Shown in pieces: positions 13,144-63,900 of a stretch of DNA of 64,000 nucleotides. Both the position numbers and the translations under genes were made by a program. Source of the DNA: Ailurus styani (lineage: Eukaryota > Chordata > Mammalia > Carnivora > Ailuridae); contig LNAC01000272.1 in the NCBI GenBank assembly GCA_002007465.1, positions 278,002 to 342,001 on the forward strand, read 5' to 3'. The notes below the pieces were generated by a model. That model was not told the origin of the DNA and made no database searches. It was given only the letters and a program-made list of their open reading frames with translations. Numbering within the stretch: position 1 is the first letter of the stretch; the number at the start of each line of letters is the position of its first letter.

Positions 13144-16100
13144 CTGGACCAAAAGGAAAAAATGGTGTCAGGATGACTCACTGAACATTCTAGCTGCCAG
13201 AGAGAGGGGGGCTCCGCAGCAGCCATCACAGCCATGTCCTCAGGGCTGCCGCCGGTGGGCTGCAGGGCTGCCGCCGGTGGGCTGCAGGGCTGCAGCTTTC
13301 CCAACAGCTGAGCTATAGCACCTTCTCCCGCCAATCTGCATTTCTGGGCTAACCAACGAGTGTATCTTACAGTCCACCTTACTACAGATGTTGACAACTC
13401 TCCAGGGTTTTTATCTTCATACATCAATTTCTGTAATAAAAACTGGCATTCAAATTTCAAAATGAATAGAGTCCAGACGTAGAATATTGTGTTTTTAAGT
13501 AACTTCTTTGTTTAAAAGTGAAAATTATTTTTTAAATTACCAATATTGCAATTTTATATAAACTTTGTATAAAAATAATTCCAAATATAGAACTGTTCTG
13601 TTACACATTTCTGAAAATTCCAAAACAAAAACAAAAACAAAAACAAAATGCTCTAATTTCACAGCCAGCTGAGCCAAGGGTTTCATTTTGAAACATCCTT
13701 TAAAGAAGGTAAAATCTAAGCAGGAATCATCTATCGGAGTAGAAGAGTGGGAAGCCCCTTTCAGGCCAATGTCAGAACGTGTGCACAGACAGAATCAGAA
13801 ATAATCTGCCACAGGTGGGAAATCTATCAAGTGGCCTGAAGGAAGAGATTTTTGGATGCAGCCTATTAACCAAAGGCTGAATGCCAGCTAGAACCTGGAT
13901 CTAGAGAGTGAACCCTAGAGGCACAGTTGGGTCTCACTCCTGCAAATTCTATTTCAGTAAGTCTTTTTTTTTTTTTAAAGATTTTATTTATTCATTTGAC
14001 AGAGAGAGAGAGATTACAAGTAGGCAGAGAGGCAGGCAGAGAGAGAGGAGAGAGGAGGAAGCAGGCTCCCTGCCGTGCAGAGAGCCCGATGTGGGCCTCG
14101 ATCCCAGGACCCTGGGATCACGACCTGAGCCGAAGGCAGAGGCTTTAACCCACTGAGCCACCCAGGCGCCCTATTTCAGTAAGTCTTAAGTGATGCCCAG
14201 GAACGTGTGTTTTGGACATCATTCCCAGGTGATTTTGATACCCACCCCCAAAGGAAACCCATGATATTAATGACTTCATCTGTTCCTCTCTCTTCTTAAT
14301 GAGCTTCTCCAGGGAGCCAGGATAACGTGGGGGACCAGAACACGGGATGGACTCACTGAAGGACCCCTTTCAGATTTGTTAGTATGGTGATGACTTGAAG
14401 GAAGAGACAGACAAGATCGATCTGACAGCAGGTACAGGAATACATGTAGAAGGGAGAAAATACTCGAAATGGTGGCAACTAAGGAATAAACGTACAGAGC
14501 GTGGTCAGTCTGAGTAAGGATCAAGGCAGTAGGAATGAAGGCGACTACACAGAATACACACACATTTTAGTGATTAAATGGATGAGAGTTAAAAATAAAC
14601 AACCCAGCTTTTCAATTACTTGGAAAAGAAAGAACCCGTATTCCGGGCGCCTGGGTGGCTCAGTGGGTTAAAGCCGCTGCCTTCGGGCGCCTGGGTGGCT
14701 CAGTGGGTTAAAGCCTCTGCTTTCGGCTCAGGTCATGATCTCAGCATCCTGGGATCGAGGCCCGCATCGGNTCCTCCTCTCCCTGTCTCTCTGCCTGCCT
14801 CTCTGCCTACTTGTAATCTCTCTCTCTGTGTCAAATAAAAAAAAAATCTTTAAAAAAAAAAAAAAAGCCGCTGCCTTCGGCTCAGGTCATGATCCCAGGG
14901 TCCTGGGATCAAGGCCCACATCGGGCTCTCTGCTCAGCGGGGAGCCTGCTTCCTCCTCTCTCCTCTCTCTCTGCCTGCTTCTCTGCCTACTTGTAATCTC
15001 TCTCTCTGTGTCAAATGAATAAATAAAATCTTAAAAAAAGATTTCATATTCATAAAATGACTGGTATTCATAAAATGACTGGTGTGTAATCATCAAAGCT
15101 GTTTCCAGAGAGAGAGAGAGAGAGAGAGAGACCTACCTTATCCAAAACCACGTCACTCTTCCTGAGCTCCAAGACCTTAGAAAGGTACCGACAGAGCTCA
15201 GCATTAGCCTCTCCTTCTGACGGGGGCGCTGCTATGGCCACGCTCACCGCTTCCGCTGTCACGTCTGGAATGAAATCAGTGCGGACTGTATCCTTAAGGA
15301 GTGAGGATATTGTGTAAAAGTGTTCGCATTTCCCCGGCACACAGTGGGTTTTCCATCAATAACTACTGCATGAAGAGATGAGTGAATAAACTACTCACAC
15401 CTGAGGGAACATGTTATGATAAATACACCTCCACCGTTTGAGGAAAGAAATCCAGAAAAAGTCAACATTTCCCCGGTCCTGCAGACCAAGGGTGGGCCCA
15501 GAGTCCTGGGCCTCAGGCAACTGGAAATTGCCAAGTGGCATGAAGAGCCCCAAGGCAGGATCAGGAGCTGGATGTAAACAAGCCAGCTTGCAGGTTCCAG
15601 CATCGAGAAAATGAGAGCACCAGGCTGATTCAGCTCACGTGAAATGCCTCTAAGGTTTTTAAAATTCAGCATTTAAACATTGACACAGCACCTGTATACA
15701 CTAATTCGATGGCACAAACATGTTTTAGGGACTTCACAAATATTAACCTGTTCAATCCTCATAACAGCTTTATGAAGATGATATTAATGCCATTATGATC
15801 TCCAGTTTACAAATGAGGAAACAAATCCAGATTTGCCCAAGGGCACACAGCTATAAAGCGATGTTGTGAGTCAAAGTTAAGTTTGAATGCATGCTTTGAC
15901 ATCCTGGGACAAAGAGCAGGGCTTTTGAGGGGTGCTCCTGCCTCACCAGTCAATACGGCCTTCATAAAGTGCACCTGACCCCAGCCCTCCATGGTTATTC
16001 CAGAGAGAGAAATATTTACTCAAAGGAATTTGCAAGTGAGCTGAAGCTGGTCCCCACCTGGGGTTACACAGGCATTTTCACACACTCACACCGTGCCTGT

Positions 16101-18182
16101 GTGAACGACATGGCCACCAAATCCGTAAGCACAAAGTGGCGCAACAACCCGCCTCCTGTCCTGTCACCGGTTCCCATACTACGGTGTGCCCTCTTCCGCA
16201 TTTTAGTAGCTTTCAAATCCAGATGTGTCTCAAAATAGAGGGCGAAGAAAGTGTTCACACGGGTTTTGTTTTTCTGGTACACAGAATACTTGTATACTGT
16301 CTAGTGGATGGCATCTCAAGATCTGATGACACATGGTATGCTGACAGCGGACTGTCCACAGCGACTACGCCGAAAATGCTGGCCACGATGGGTGCGGCCC
16401 ACACACAGACAAGCTAACGCGGCCACTAGCCAAACCAGGCCCAGCACCCCAATTCTGAGAACTTGTTTTCAAAGTACAAAAAGAAAAGGAATAAAGAGCT
16501 TTGGAGGCGAAAAAGACCTTCACAATAATTCAGATCAATGGTTCTCAAACTTTTTTCCCACCCTGAACACCACCCCCTACACAAGTTCCCCTGGACTCCC
16601 CATTTTCATGATAAATGAAAACACAGCTACTCAGGAGCCCTGCCTCCTGGCCTCCCCGTGTCCACCTAAGAGATCCCTGAGGCACCTTTTGGGCTCCAGG
16701 GTATCGCCTGAAAGCCTCTTAGTCCAGTATCCCATTCCACAGAGAGAAAGAACTGGCCCCAGAAAAGTTCTGTATTAACTCAGAACAAGTTTGCACAGGA
16801 GCTGATGACCAGGGCTCTCAGATACAAGGTTTTCTCTTCCTCCTTGGGCCGATGGTCACTAAACTCAACCAAAATGTCTCTTCTTTCTTTCTCTGGCCAA
16901 CGTGTGCAGTTCTGAAATAGGACAAACTAATAATTCTAGGTTACACATCTTTCTACATGTGTCCTTTCTAAAATACCATATATATATATTTTTTAATACC
17001 ATATTTTTAAGGGGGAAAATATACAATGGTTTTTTTCATCGACCTCGCTATGCTTTAAGTATGGTATATTCATTCACTTTTGACACTGGATTTACACCTT
17101 TACATTAGAATTCTAAAACGGGGAAGCCTCTAATTGCAGCTGTGAGAAATACACCAACTGTACAGAATCAACTTTCGTCTAATCAAGGGAAAGGGAGGAT
17201 GGAGGGGTACTCCCCTCCCCCGCTCCATGACTCCCACCTCAGTGTCCACATATACCTGTGACAGCGTTTTGTTTGGACCCGGGTTTGGCATGGATGGCTA
17301 TGGTGACACAACCTTTAGGATCAACCGCCACAGGACCTAAGGGAGGTTGTGGTCTCTCTGGTTCCTTGCTCTGGCTCTTACCCTAAAACGACAACAACCA
17401 CGCTACAACTTTACAGGCTTTAGGATACTTCCCCACACGTTTGAGCCTTCCGCTACTCCCTTTCACCTTTCACCAAACCGAGCTAGTCGCGCCCAGGCAT
17501 TTCTGGCCACCCGGAAAGGTTTAACAACCATACCCAATCCATTCTCGCACGAAGCCCTCCAATCAGCCCAACCGAGCCGTTTTCCTCGGGCGCTGGGAAG
17601 ACGTGACTCTGGCTCCCACACCTTAGTGCTGGTCCCCACCCCAGGCGCAGGGACCACTTCTTACTCATGCTTGCGCCTCGGGCAGCACGAGCTGACAAAG
17701 TCCTGTGCGCAAGCAGGCTGGAAGTGTGTGTATTTGGGGGAGACCAAGGGGCTGCCGCGGTACGGAAGGCCGGCTCGGTGACGGAAGCTGTGGCCGAACT
17801 CGCGCGCGGCAGCGGGGCGACAAGAGCGCAGACGGTGCGCACAAAGGGGCGAGGACGCGCTGCGCGCACCGGCGGCCCAGCACCTCCGACCCCGGAGGAC
17901 GCTGGCCTTGCGGGGGCCCTGCCGTCCGGACAGAGCGGGGCGGCAGAAGGCCGCATGAGCCCCGGGTCTCGGGGGCCGTGAGGCGCCGGCTGCGCTCCCC
18001 CGCCCGTGGGCCCCGCCTCTCTCCCGCGCGCCGCCCACCCTCCCCCTGCCACGGGTCTTGGCACTGGCCTTGTTCGTCGCACCAGCTTTCTTGGGCATCT
18101 CGGCGCCTAAGGGGAGCCGGGCAGAGGTTCGGGCCCCGCGTCCCCACACGAGCGGCTTCAGCCCGCTGCCCAGCCGCAGCAT
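13048..18182 (-). CDS. C15orf40: C15orf40 homologue, DUF167/UPF0235 (YggU-like) protein, four coding exons
   Basis: Exons on the minus strand: 18182-18069 (or to 18039), 17382-17256, 15264-15137, 13143-13048. With the shorter exon 1 they give 465 nt, 154 residues plus TAA; the human protein is about 153. The DUF167 fold spans exons 2-4, with [55 protein letters not shown] and a C-terminal helix [14 protein letters not shown]. The family's molecular role is not established. The first about 30 residues ([20 protein letters not shown]...) are Arg-rich and lack acidic residues until GAE, which suggests a mitochondrial presequence. A second in-frame Met ([10 protein letters not shown]) starts the short form. 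The frame is open upstream of the chosen Met, which I placed by similarity to the human start. Confidence 0.93.
13241..13295. repeat. 22-bp tandem repeat, 2.5 copies
   Basis: Two exact copies of a 22-bp unit beginning CAGGGCTGCCGCC occupy 13241-13262 and 13263-13284, followed by a partial third (CAGGGCTGCAG). It is GC-rich and lies about 100 bases upstream of C15orf40 exon 4, in intron 3. Confidence 0.95.
13910..14265. repeat. Possible MER5-like remnant split by a SINE
   Basis: After the SINE the text CCCAGGTGATTTTGATACCC and, before it, CAAATTCTATTTCAG resemble MER5 hAT elements. Short and diverged. Confidence 0.3.
13966..14172 (-). mobile_element. Can-SINE, antisense
   Basis: Target-site duplication ATTTCAGTAAGTCTT at 13951-13965 and 14173-14187; complete element. 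Confidence 0.95.
14645..15040 (+). mobile_element. Can-SINE with a second Can-SINE nested inside
   Basis: The outer element starts at 14645, is interrupted after GCCGCTGCCTTCGG, and resumes at about 14881 to its A-rich tail near 15040. The inner element covers about 14686-14863. The duplicated target is a piece of the outer SINE (AAAGCCGCTGCCTTCGG on both sides). A single N at 14771 marks an unresolved part, where the inner copy seems to lack the stretch after CGCATCGG. Confidence 0.9.
15107..15130. repeat. (AG)12 microsatellite at the C15orf40 exon 3 donor
   Basis: Twelve AG units; on the transcript strand this is (CT)12 immediately after the GTAGGT donor. Confidence 0.97.
15137..15264 (-). 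CDS. C15orf40: C15orf40 exon 3
   Basis: 128 nt reading [20 protein letters not shown] then [20 protein letters not shown] and LDK. The acceptor is TTCATTCCAG ending at 15265. The donor GTAGGT (15136-15131) runs directly into (CT)12. Confidence 0.95.
15690..15870 (-). repeat. MIR remnant
   Basis: Contains CAATCCTCATAACAGCTTTA, CCAGTTTACAAATGAGGAAA and TGCCCAAGGGCACACAGCTA, the reverse complement of the MIR core. Confidence 0.75.
17256..17382 (-). CDS. C15orf40: C15orf40 exon 2
   Basis: 127 nt, phase 0 in, phase 1 out. It reads [20 protein letters not shown] then [22 protein letters not shown]. The acceptor is TTTTAG ending at 17383 and the donor is GTATAT at 17255-17250. Confidence 0.95.
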
Positions 18183-18420
18183 CCCCGCGGGGAAGCCGGG
18201 CAGAGGCGCACCGGCGCCGGAAGAGCCCTCTGCGCCTGCGCACGCGGGCGGGAGCAGCCTCGCAGGCCCGCGTCTCCGCTCCGGCCCCAGGGCGACCCCT
18301 CCCGGCTGGCGGGAGCATGACCTCTCGTCCTGGAAAGAAGCCCAGGAGACCGGGACCAAGAGCTGGGGCTCGGATCCTGCAGTGACGGCCCCCCAACAGC
18401 CCCCAGGGAGGAAGGTTGTG
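17560..18420. promoter_or_regulatory. C15orf40: CpG island, C15orf40 promoter region
   Basis: Strongly GC- and CpG-rich DNA surrounds exon 1. On the upstream side of the start codon are an NRF-1-like palindrome TGCGCCTGCGCA (18231-18242) and an ETS core GCCGGAAG (18216-18223). NRF-1 sites are common in nuclear genes for mitochondrial proteins, which would agree with the presequence-like N-terminus. Transcription start not mapped. Confidence 0.75.
18069..18182 (-). CDS. C15orf40: C15orf40 exon 1 (GC-donor version; may extend to 18039)
   Basis: Encodes [20 protein letters not shown] to AGATNK. Exon 2 starts at GGT-AAG (GlyLys) in phase 0, and in the human protein that Gly directly follows ...TTK. 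Here the base pair after the corresponding AAG is GC, not GT (AAG|GCCAGT). The only in-frame GT donor close by is AGG|GTGGGC, giving ten more residues ([10 protein letters not shown]) and an end at 18039. Other GTs nearby (CTG|GTGCGA, CCA|GTGCCA, CCC|GTGGCA) are phase 1 and would give TAA at once on joining exon 2. Confidence 0.7.
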
Positions 18421-18819
18421 TTACCGCTGGTCTTCTCTTTCCTCCTGGGAACAAAGGATTGCAGTGGGCACATTCCACGTGTTGATGGAGCACCTGCTTT
18501 GTGGCCGGCGCTGAGGATTCCACAACGTAAGAGGAGAAGAAGAAATATTCTGATGGGTAATGTGGCAAGAGATGAAACTGGAGGTGGGCAGAAGCAAGGG
18601 ACTGGTGCAGTCCCATGTGTTGTTTGAGAAAGATCACTGGCTGCAGCGTGGCCGGCAGAGGAGTGGAGGGGGGAGACCTGCCGCTCAGATGGAACATGGT
18701 GGCCTGAACCAGAACGACTGGGGTCGGCAGAGAGGGAAGAGTGGATCACCTCCGGGACACTCAGGAGCTGCGGAGGGAGGGAGACCTGCGTTCCCATTCT
18801 GCCTCCCCGACGGACCTTT

Positions 18820-18965
18820 TGAAACATGACATCTCTCTGCCTGTGAAGTGGGTTTTCTAATAGTACTTACCTCATACTGATGTGAGGCACAGATGAGAAT
18901 GTGTGTCAGCTACTCAGTGCAGAGCCGGGCACACAGCGACCACTCTGGTCCTCTCATTAACACCA
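18820..18965 (+). repeat. MIR remnant
   Basis: TGAAGTGGGTTTTCTAATAG, ACTTACCTCATACTGATGTG and GCAGAGCCGGGCACACAG follow the MIR 3' half. Confidence 0.6.
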
Positions 18966-19165
18966 AACAACCGTCACAGAGTAAATGACACCTCGTCTTC
19001 ATTCTCCCACCTTCTGACATTAGAACAAGAGAGAAAAACCGGAGGCCACGAAAAAGGATCACGCAGCAGAGACGGCAGCAGCGCTGTCCAATGACTCGTT
19101 CTAAGGCAGCGGCGAGGCGGTCTTATTTTGTGTTGCATTACTTCCATAAATTAAAAATAAGGTTA

Positions 19166-19544
19166 AACCTCAATTAACTGGAACTCTTGTTCCAAAACGG
19201 TGTCTTACACTCAACTTAAAGAAGAAAAAGACAAATGACAAATAAAAGGATAATAGATATTTATTTTTTTTTAAATTCCAGGGGGTGTCCCGTATCAATA
19301 AACAGTTCCTTTTCTTATCCCTTCTACAGCTACCTTCGGTGACAATCATTGTTCAGTGCAACATACTTGAAAAGCATTTGAAATGCCTCGAATGTCAAAA
19401 AAACATTAACTTACTTACCTAGGGCATACCATACTTTGTAAGGTAGAAAGAAGTACTTTTCTTAACAGTTACTATAGGGTGTTTGCTGGTTAATCTTTAG
19501 TTAACCAGAACCACACATTTCAGATATTCCAGTTAACTGAGGTT
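19166..19544. mobile_element. Small DNA transposon with ~18-20 bp terminal inverted repeats
   Basis: TAAACCTCAATTAACTGGAA at 19164-19183 is matched at 19 of 20 bases by the reverse complement of 19527-19546. Each terminus carries TA at its outer edge, as expected for a Tc1/mariner-type target duplication. There is no transposase. A perfect 8-bp hairpin (CTGGTTAA/TTAACCAG, 19486-19508) lies inside. Family not assigned. Confidence 0.65.
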
Positions 19545-20939
19545 TACATCCATAAGATACCAGAAATAGAAAAATGTCCCTTCTTCAGCAATTGAGAACT
19601 CTGCCACCAACATACCTCACTACCTTCTTGAAAATATAAAATGAAGTATTATTTCAGATGAAAAATTTTTGTCCTAATTACTATTATTTAGAAAACCTCA
19701 ATTCTTTTTAAGTTGTTACTTAAAAGAACTGTGACTTTTAACCATCTTCCAAAACTATTTGATATATCTTACACTTAATTACACATAAGCTTTTTTTTAA
19801 CAAGATAATCACTTTGGAGGGAAAAAGAGAATGTTATTTATATAAAAATTTTGCTCTGTAAAAAAGTATACAAATGTTATTCTACCAGATATACTTCCTA
19901 TTCCCTCCTAATACAGCTGTACCTGTGACATGAGTTGAAGTCAGAAATGTGAAACAAATCTTACTTCTTGGGTAGAACTGTGTAGGTGACAGAAAGTATA
20001 CTTTTTAGCAGGCGTGATTCTGTTGGTTTTCTTTAAAATTTCAAAGTAGTTGTTAGGAAGGTCAGTATTTTCAGTTTCCTGTTATGTAAGATGATCGCCA
20101 CAATGCTGAACTGATGTTGGTTAGCCAGTGATGACCGGCAGCGCCGTCTCGACCTTGGGCATTCTCAAGAGCATCCCCCATACGGACACATGGAGCACAA
20201 CGGTGCAGTTCAGTGATAAAGAATCCAGTCTTAGACTCCACCTTTAGATCCTCTGTTTATGTCACATTATTGTGAATCTGTACAAACTCCATTTATAGTT
20301 TTAAACTGGACTATGTAACACGACTATATACTACTATAAAACATCCTTTTTTGTAAATACATTGAAAATGTTCTTGGGCATTTATTAGGCCTACTTCTAG
20401 CCATATTCTGAATGCTATCAACCAGATACTTCAAAATTCCAAATATAAGGTCAGTTTTCTTAATTTTCTGAAATTAGTTATGTGAATTAATGGGAATTCA
20501 GTAGGAATACTGACCCGTCTCATCTCATGTAGCCTTCAGAATAGATAAGCCTGTTAAGTCCAACTCATCTAACCTTCACAAGAGTTAAAACAACAAAAAC
20601 AAAAACACCAGCTGTCTGAAACAAGAATCTTTCTATAAAACTGTGGAAAGACCATGAGTCAGCTGATCTATGAAATTATACAAGATAAAGCTGAAAGAGC
20701 TGCATTTTTTTTTAAATAGTTATGCCCAGTTCTCTTTTCCCCTAAGGTTATAAGAAAATGGAAAATCTGCTTTTAAACCATGCAGAGACTTAAATCAACA
20801 TTCTTCATCTCCTCTAAGAAACTAAAATGTTTCTTATCTTAATACTCGTGACACTCAAACTATTTTTTGTGGCCAGTTTTTATGCCTTTGAGACTAGATG
20901 GTATGCTACTATTTAGCCAAGATGTATCAGAATGCTGAA
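19260..20939 (-). other. BTBD1: BTBD1 3' UTR, inferred
   Basis: AT-rich, SINE-free 1.7 kb follows the BTBD1 stop on the minus strand. AATAAA on the minus strand at 19260-19265 is a plausible poly(A) signal and lies inside the small transposon at 19166-19544. The 3' end is inferred. Confidence 0.5.
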
Positions 20940-61521
<40,582 letters not shown>

Positions 61522-61826
61522 NNNNNNNNNNNNNNNNNNNNNNNNNNNNNNNNNNNNNNNNNNNNNNNNNNNNNNNNNNNNNNNNNNNNNNNNNNNNNNN
61601 NNNNNNNNNNNNNNNNNNNNNNNNNNNNNNNNNNNNNNNNNNNNNNNNNNNNNNNNNNNNNNNNNNNNNNNNNNNNNNNNNNNNNNNNNNNNNNNNNNNN
61701 NNNNNNNNNNNNNNNNNNNNNNNNNNNNNNNNNNNNNNNNNNNNNNNNNNNNNNNNNNNNNNNNNNNNNNNNNNNNNNNNNNNNNNNNNNNNNNNNNNNN
61801 NNNNNNNNNNNNNNNNNNNNNNNNNN
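61522..61826. other. Assembly gap, 305 N
   Basis: Unsequenced; begins inside the Pro-rich coding repeat of BTBD1 exon 1 and ends in GC-rich upstream DNA. Confidence 1.
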
Positions 61827-62384
61827 CCCAGCCCCCGCCCCCGGCCCCCGCCCCGCCCGCGGCTGACCGACGCGCATCCCACGCGGGGATGCGGGCGCGC
61901 GTGCGACCGCCCGAGCGGGGCCCGCGCAGCCTGGAGTCCTTCGCGGCGGGCAGGGCGCCGTCTCCCTCGCCCGGTGCACCCCTCCCCGGGAGGGCCGACG
62001 TGCAAGTCCCCGAGTCTCCTCCGACCCGCGGCGCCCGTCCTCGCCTCTGGCCCCTCAGCAGCAGCAGCAGCGCCTCCCACGTGTCCCAGGGAAGGTTCCT
62101 AGGCTGTCCCCCCAGCAGTTTCCCCGCCTGGAAATGGGGGGCACAGAAGACTCGGCCAAGGGAGCACGTGGGAGGGGCGGGCAGGATGACCCACAGTCCC
62201 CCTTCCCCAGTGATGTCCAAGTCACCGCTCCGGAGAGGAGCGGAGCTTGGATCCCTCTAAGTCCGGGAGCTCACATTCTTCTGCTCTAGTGTCTCTGTGA
62301 GTATCCCTGTGGACTCACGAAATTATTTTTTAACCTCTTATAATCCATTGGTAAAAATTAACAATATTTTAGGGCAACCCTTTC

Positions 62385-62465
62385 GGGTCCCCTCCCTCCT
62401 TGGGAGCTTTGTACTACCACTTTGATATCACTCAAACCTTGCTTTGCTGCCCACCAAAAGGAATA
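62385..62465 (+). mobile_element. Possible retroviral LTR end (class I type)
   Basis: GGGTCCCCTCCCTCCTTGGG then AGCTTTGTACTACCACTTTG and CTTGCTTTGCTGCCCACC resemble the R/U5 part of an old endogenous retroviral LTR. Short, with no coding part seen. Confidence 0.35.
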
Positions 62466-62559
62466 ATAATAATAATAAAACACAATATTTTCAGTATCAG
62501 AAAAAACCCATAACCGCTCAAGTGTACCAGAGCTCAAATAGTAGAGGCCGCATTATATG

Positions 62560-63900
62560 GTACCCAACAATGATCATAATTTAAGAGCAGAAAACATGAG
62601 GACACTGCATATGAAAACTTGTGGAATGCAATCAAAGCTGAGTTCAAGCTAAAGTATAGCCAAAAACACTCTTTTTGTGAAACTGGAAATAATAACGTGA
62701 AATGAAGTAGAGGGTTCTGGGAAGGTGGCAGAGGAGGAAGCCCGAGGAATCTGTCTTCCCTCCTAGACAGCAGCTACAGGCAGGGTCCGTCTGATGTGGC
62801 TACTTTGCCTTTCTTGGAGCCTGTTGAAAGCAGGTCCTTTAGGGGAAGATTTGGACTAGACACTCCTGTTAACTTCTGTCAATTCCAGTTCTGTGTCCAG
62901 AAGGCAATCACCCATCCCTCATCCCCAGCCATATGGAAGGGAGACAGTTGTACACAGCTTGTGGGAGCCATGGTGGGCAAAAGGAAACTGTCCTCCAAAT
63001 ATCTGGGCTCTCGGCACTGATTCCTGCTTCTAATCCCAGAGTCCAAAGAGGCGGGCAGCATGTTGTTGAACTTCCCCCTTTGTGGCAAACATCTCCTTCC
63101 TCCAGCTGAAGTGACTTCCACTGCATTTAAAGGACCAGTACTCAATTCCCCCTCCTTCATTTTCTTACTTTTTCCCCTTTGGGGACACTGAGCTGGTAGT
63201 TCAGGTCCCACCAAGACTGAGGAGCTTTAGTAAAGACAAGGGACTTTTGGCTGAGATCCCAACGGGCCATGCTCTAGAAGTAGGGGTTACACACCAGTAG
63301 TAAGAGAAAAATTAATAAGCTACAGCCATCTTTGACAGGTTCAAGGTGCTCTGTACAAGCTGCCATAAGGAAACTAAATCATATTAATCAAAATACAGCA
63401 TCCAGAAACTCAACATTTTTTTCCTACAATGTTGTAGGGGAAAAAATAAAAATTATGAGGCATGCTAAAAAGGCAGGAGAGACAGAGAAGGACCAATAAT
63501 AGGCAAGAGAATCAGATCTATGGATGCTTCAGATATTGGATTTATTGGACAAAGACTTTAAAACAACCATGTTTGATATGATCAGGAAAATAGAAGAAAG
63601 ATGGAGAATTTCACCAGAGACTAAGAATCCATGAAAAGTCATGAAAATGGAGGCTCTTAACCTGAAAAAAATACTATAAAATTAATACCTAAATAATTCG
63701 TGTTTAATAGCAAATTAGAGCAGAGCTGATGATTACTATAACTAGAACACAAGTCAGTAGGTGCTGAAATTGAAACATAGGGAAAAGGGCAGAAAATGCA
63801 GAAAAGAAGAGATGTCTGTTAATTGTAGGAGAAAGGACTAACAGATGTATAATGCAGTACTAGAACGGAAACAGAGAATGAGGAGGGACAGCGTGTGAAT
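62560..63900 (+). repeat. Old L1/HAL1-like stretch
   Basis: GGACAAAGACTTTAAAACAA and AAATAGAAGAAAGATGGAGA resemble the region before and at the start of ORF1 in old L1 or HAL1 elements. No intact frame. Confidence 0.4.

Noticed and set aside
14620..15022. Plus-strand frames rich in WVAQWVK/LSGLKPL-type and SLPLPASL-type peptides (similar ones recur across the window)
   Set aside because: These are translations of Can-SINE heads and CT-rich parts.
17661..18827. 388-codon minus-strand open frame and several overlapping long frames on both strands
   Set aside because: GC-rich CpG island with few stop codons; only the part coding MLRLGSG... to the exon 1 donor has homology. The rest is a shadow.
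62385..62465. Complete endogenous retrovirus next to BTBD1
   Set aside because: Only a short LTR-end-like piece is seen; no retroviral coding regions or second LTR.
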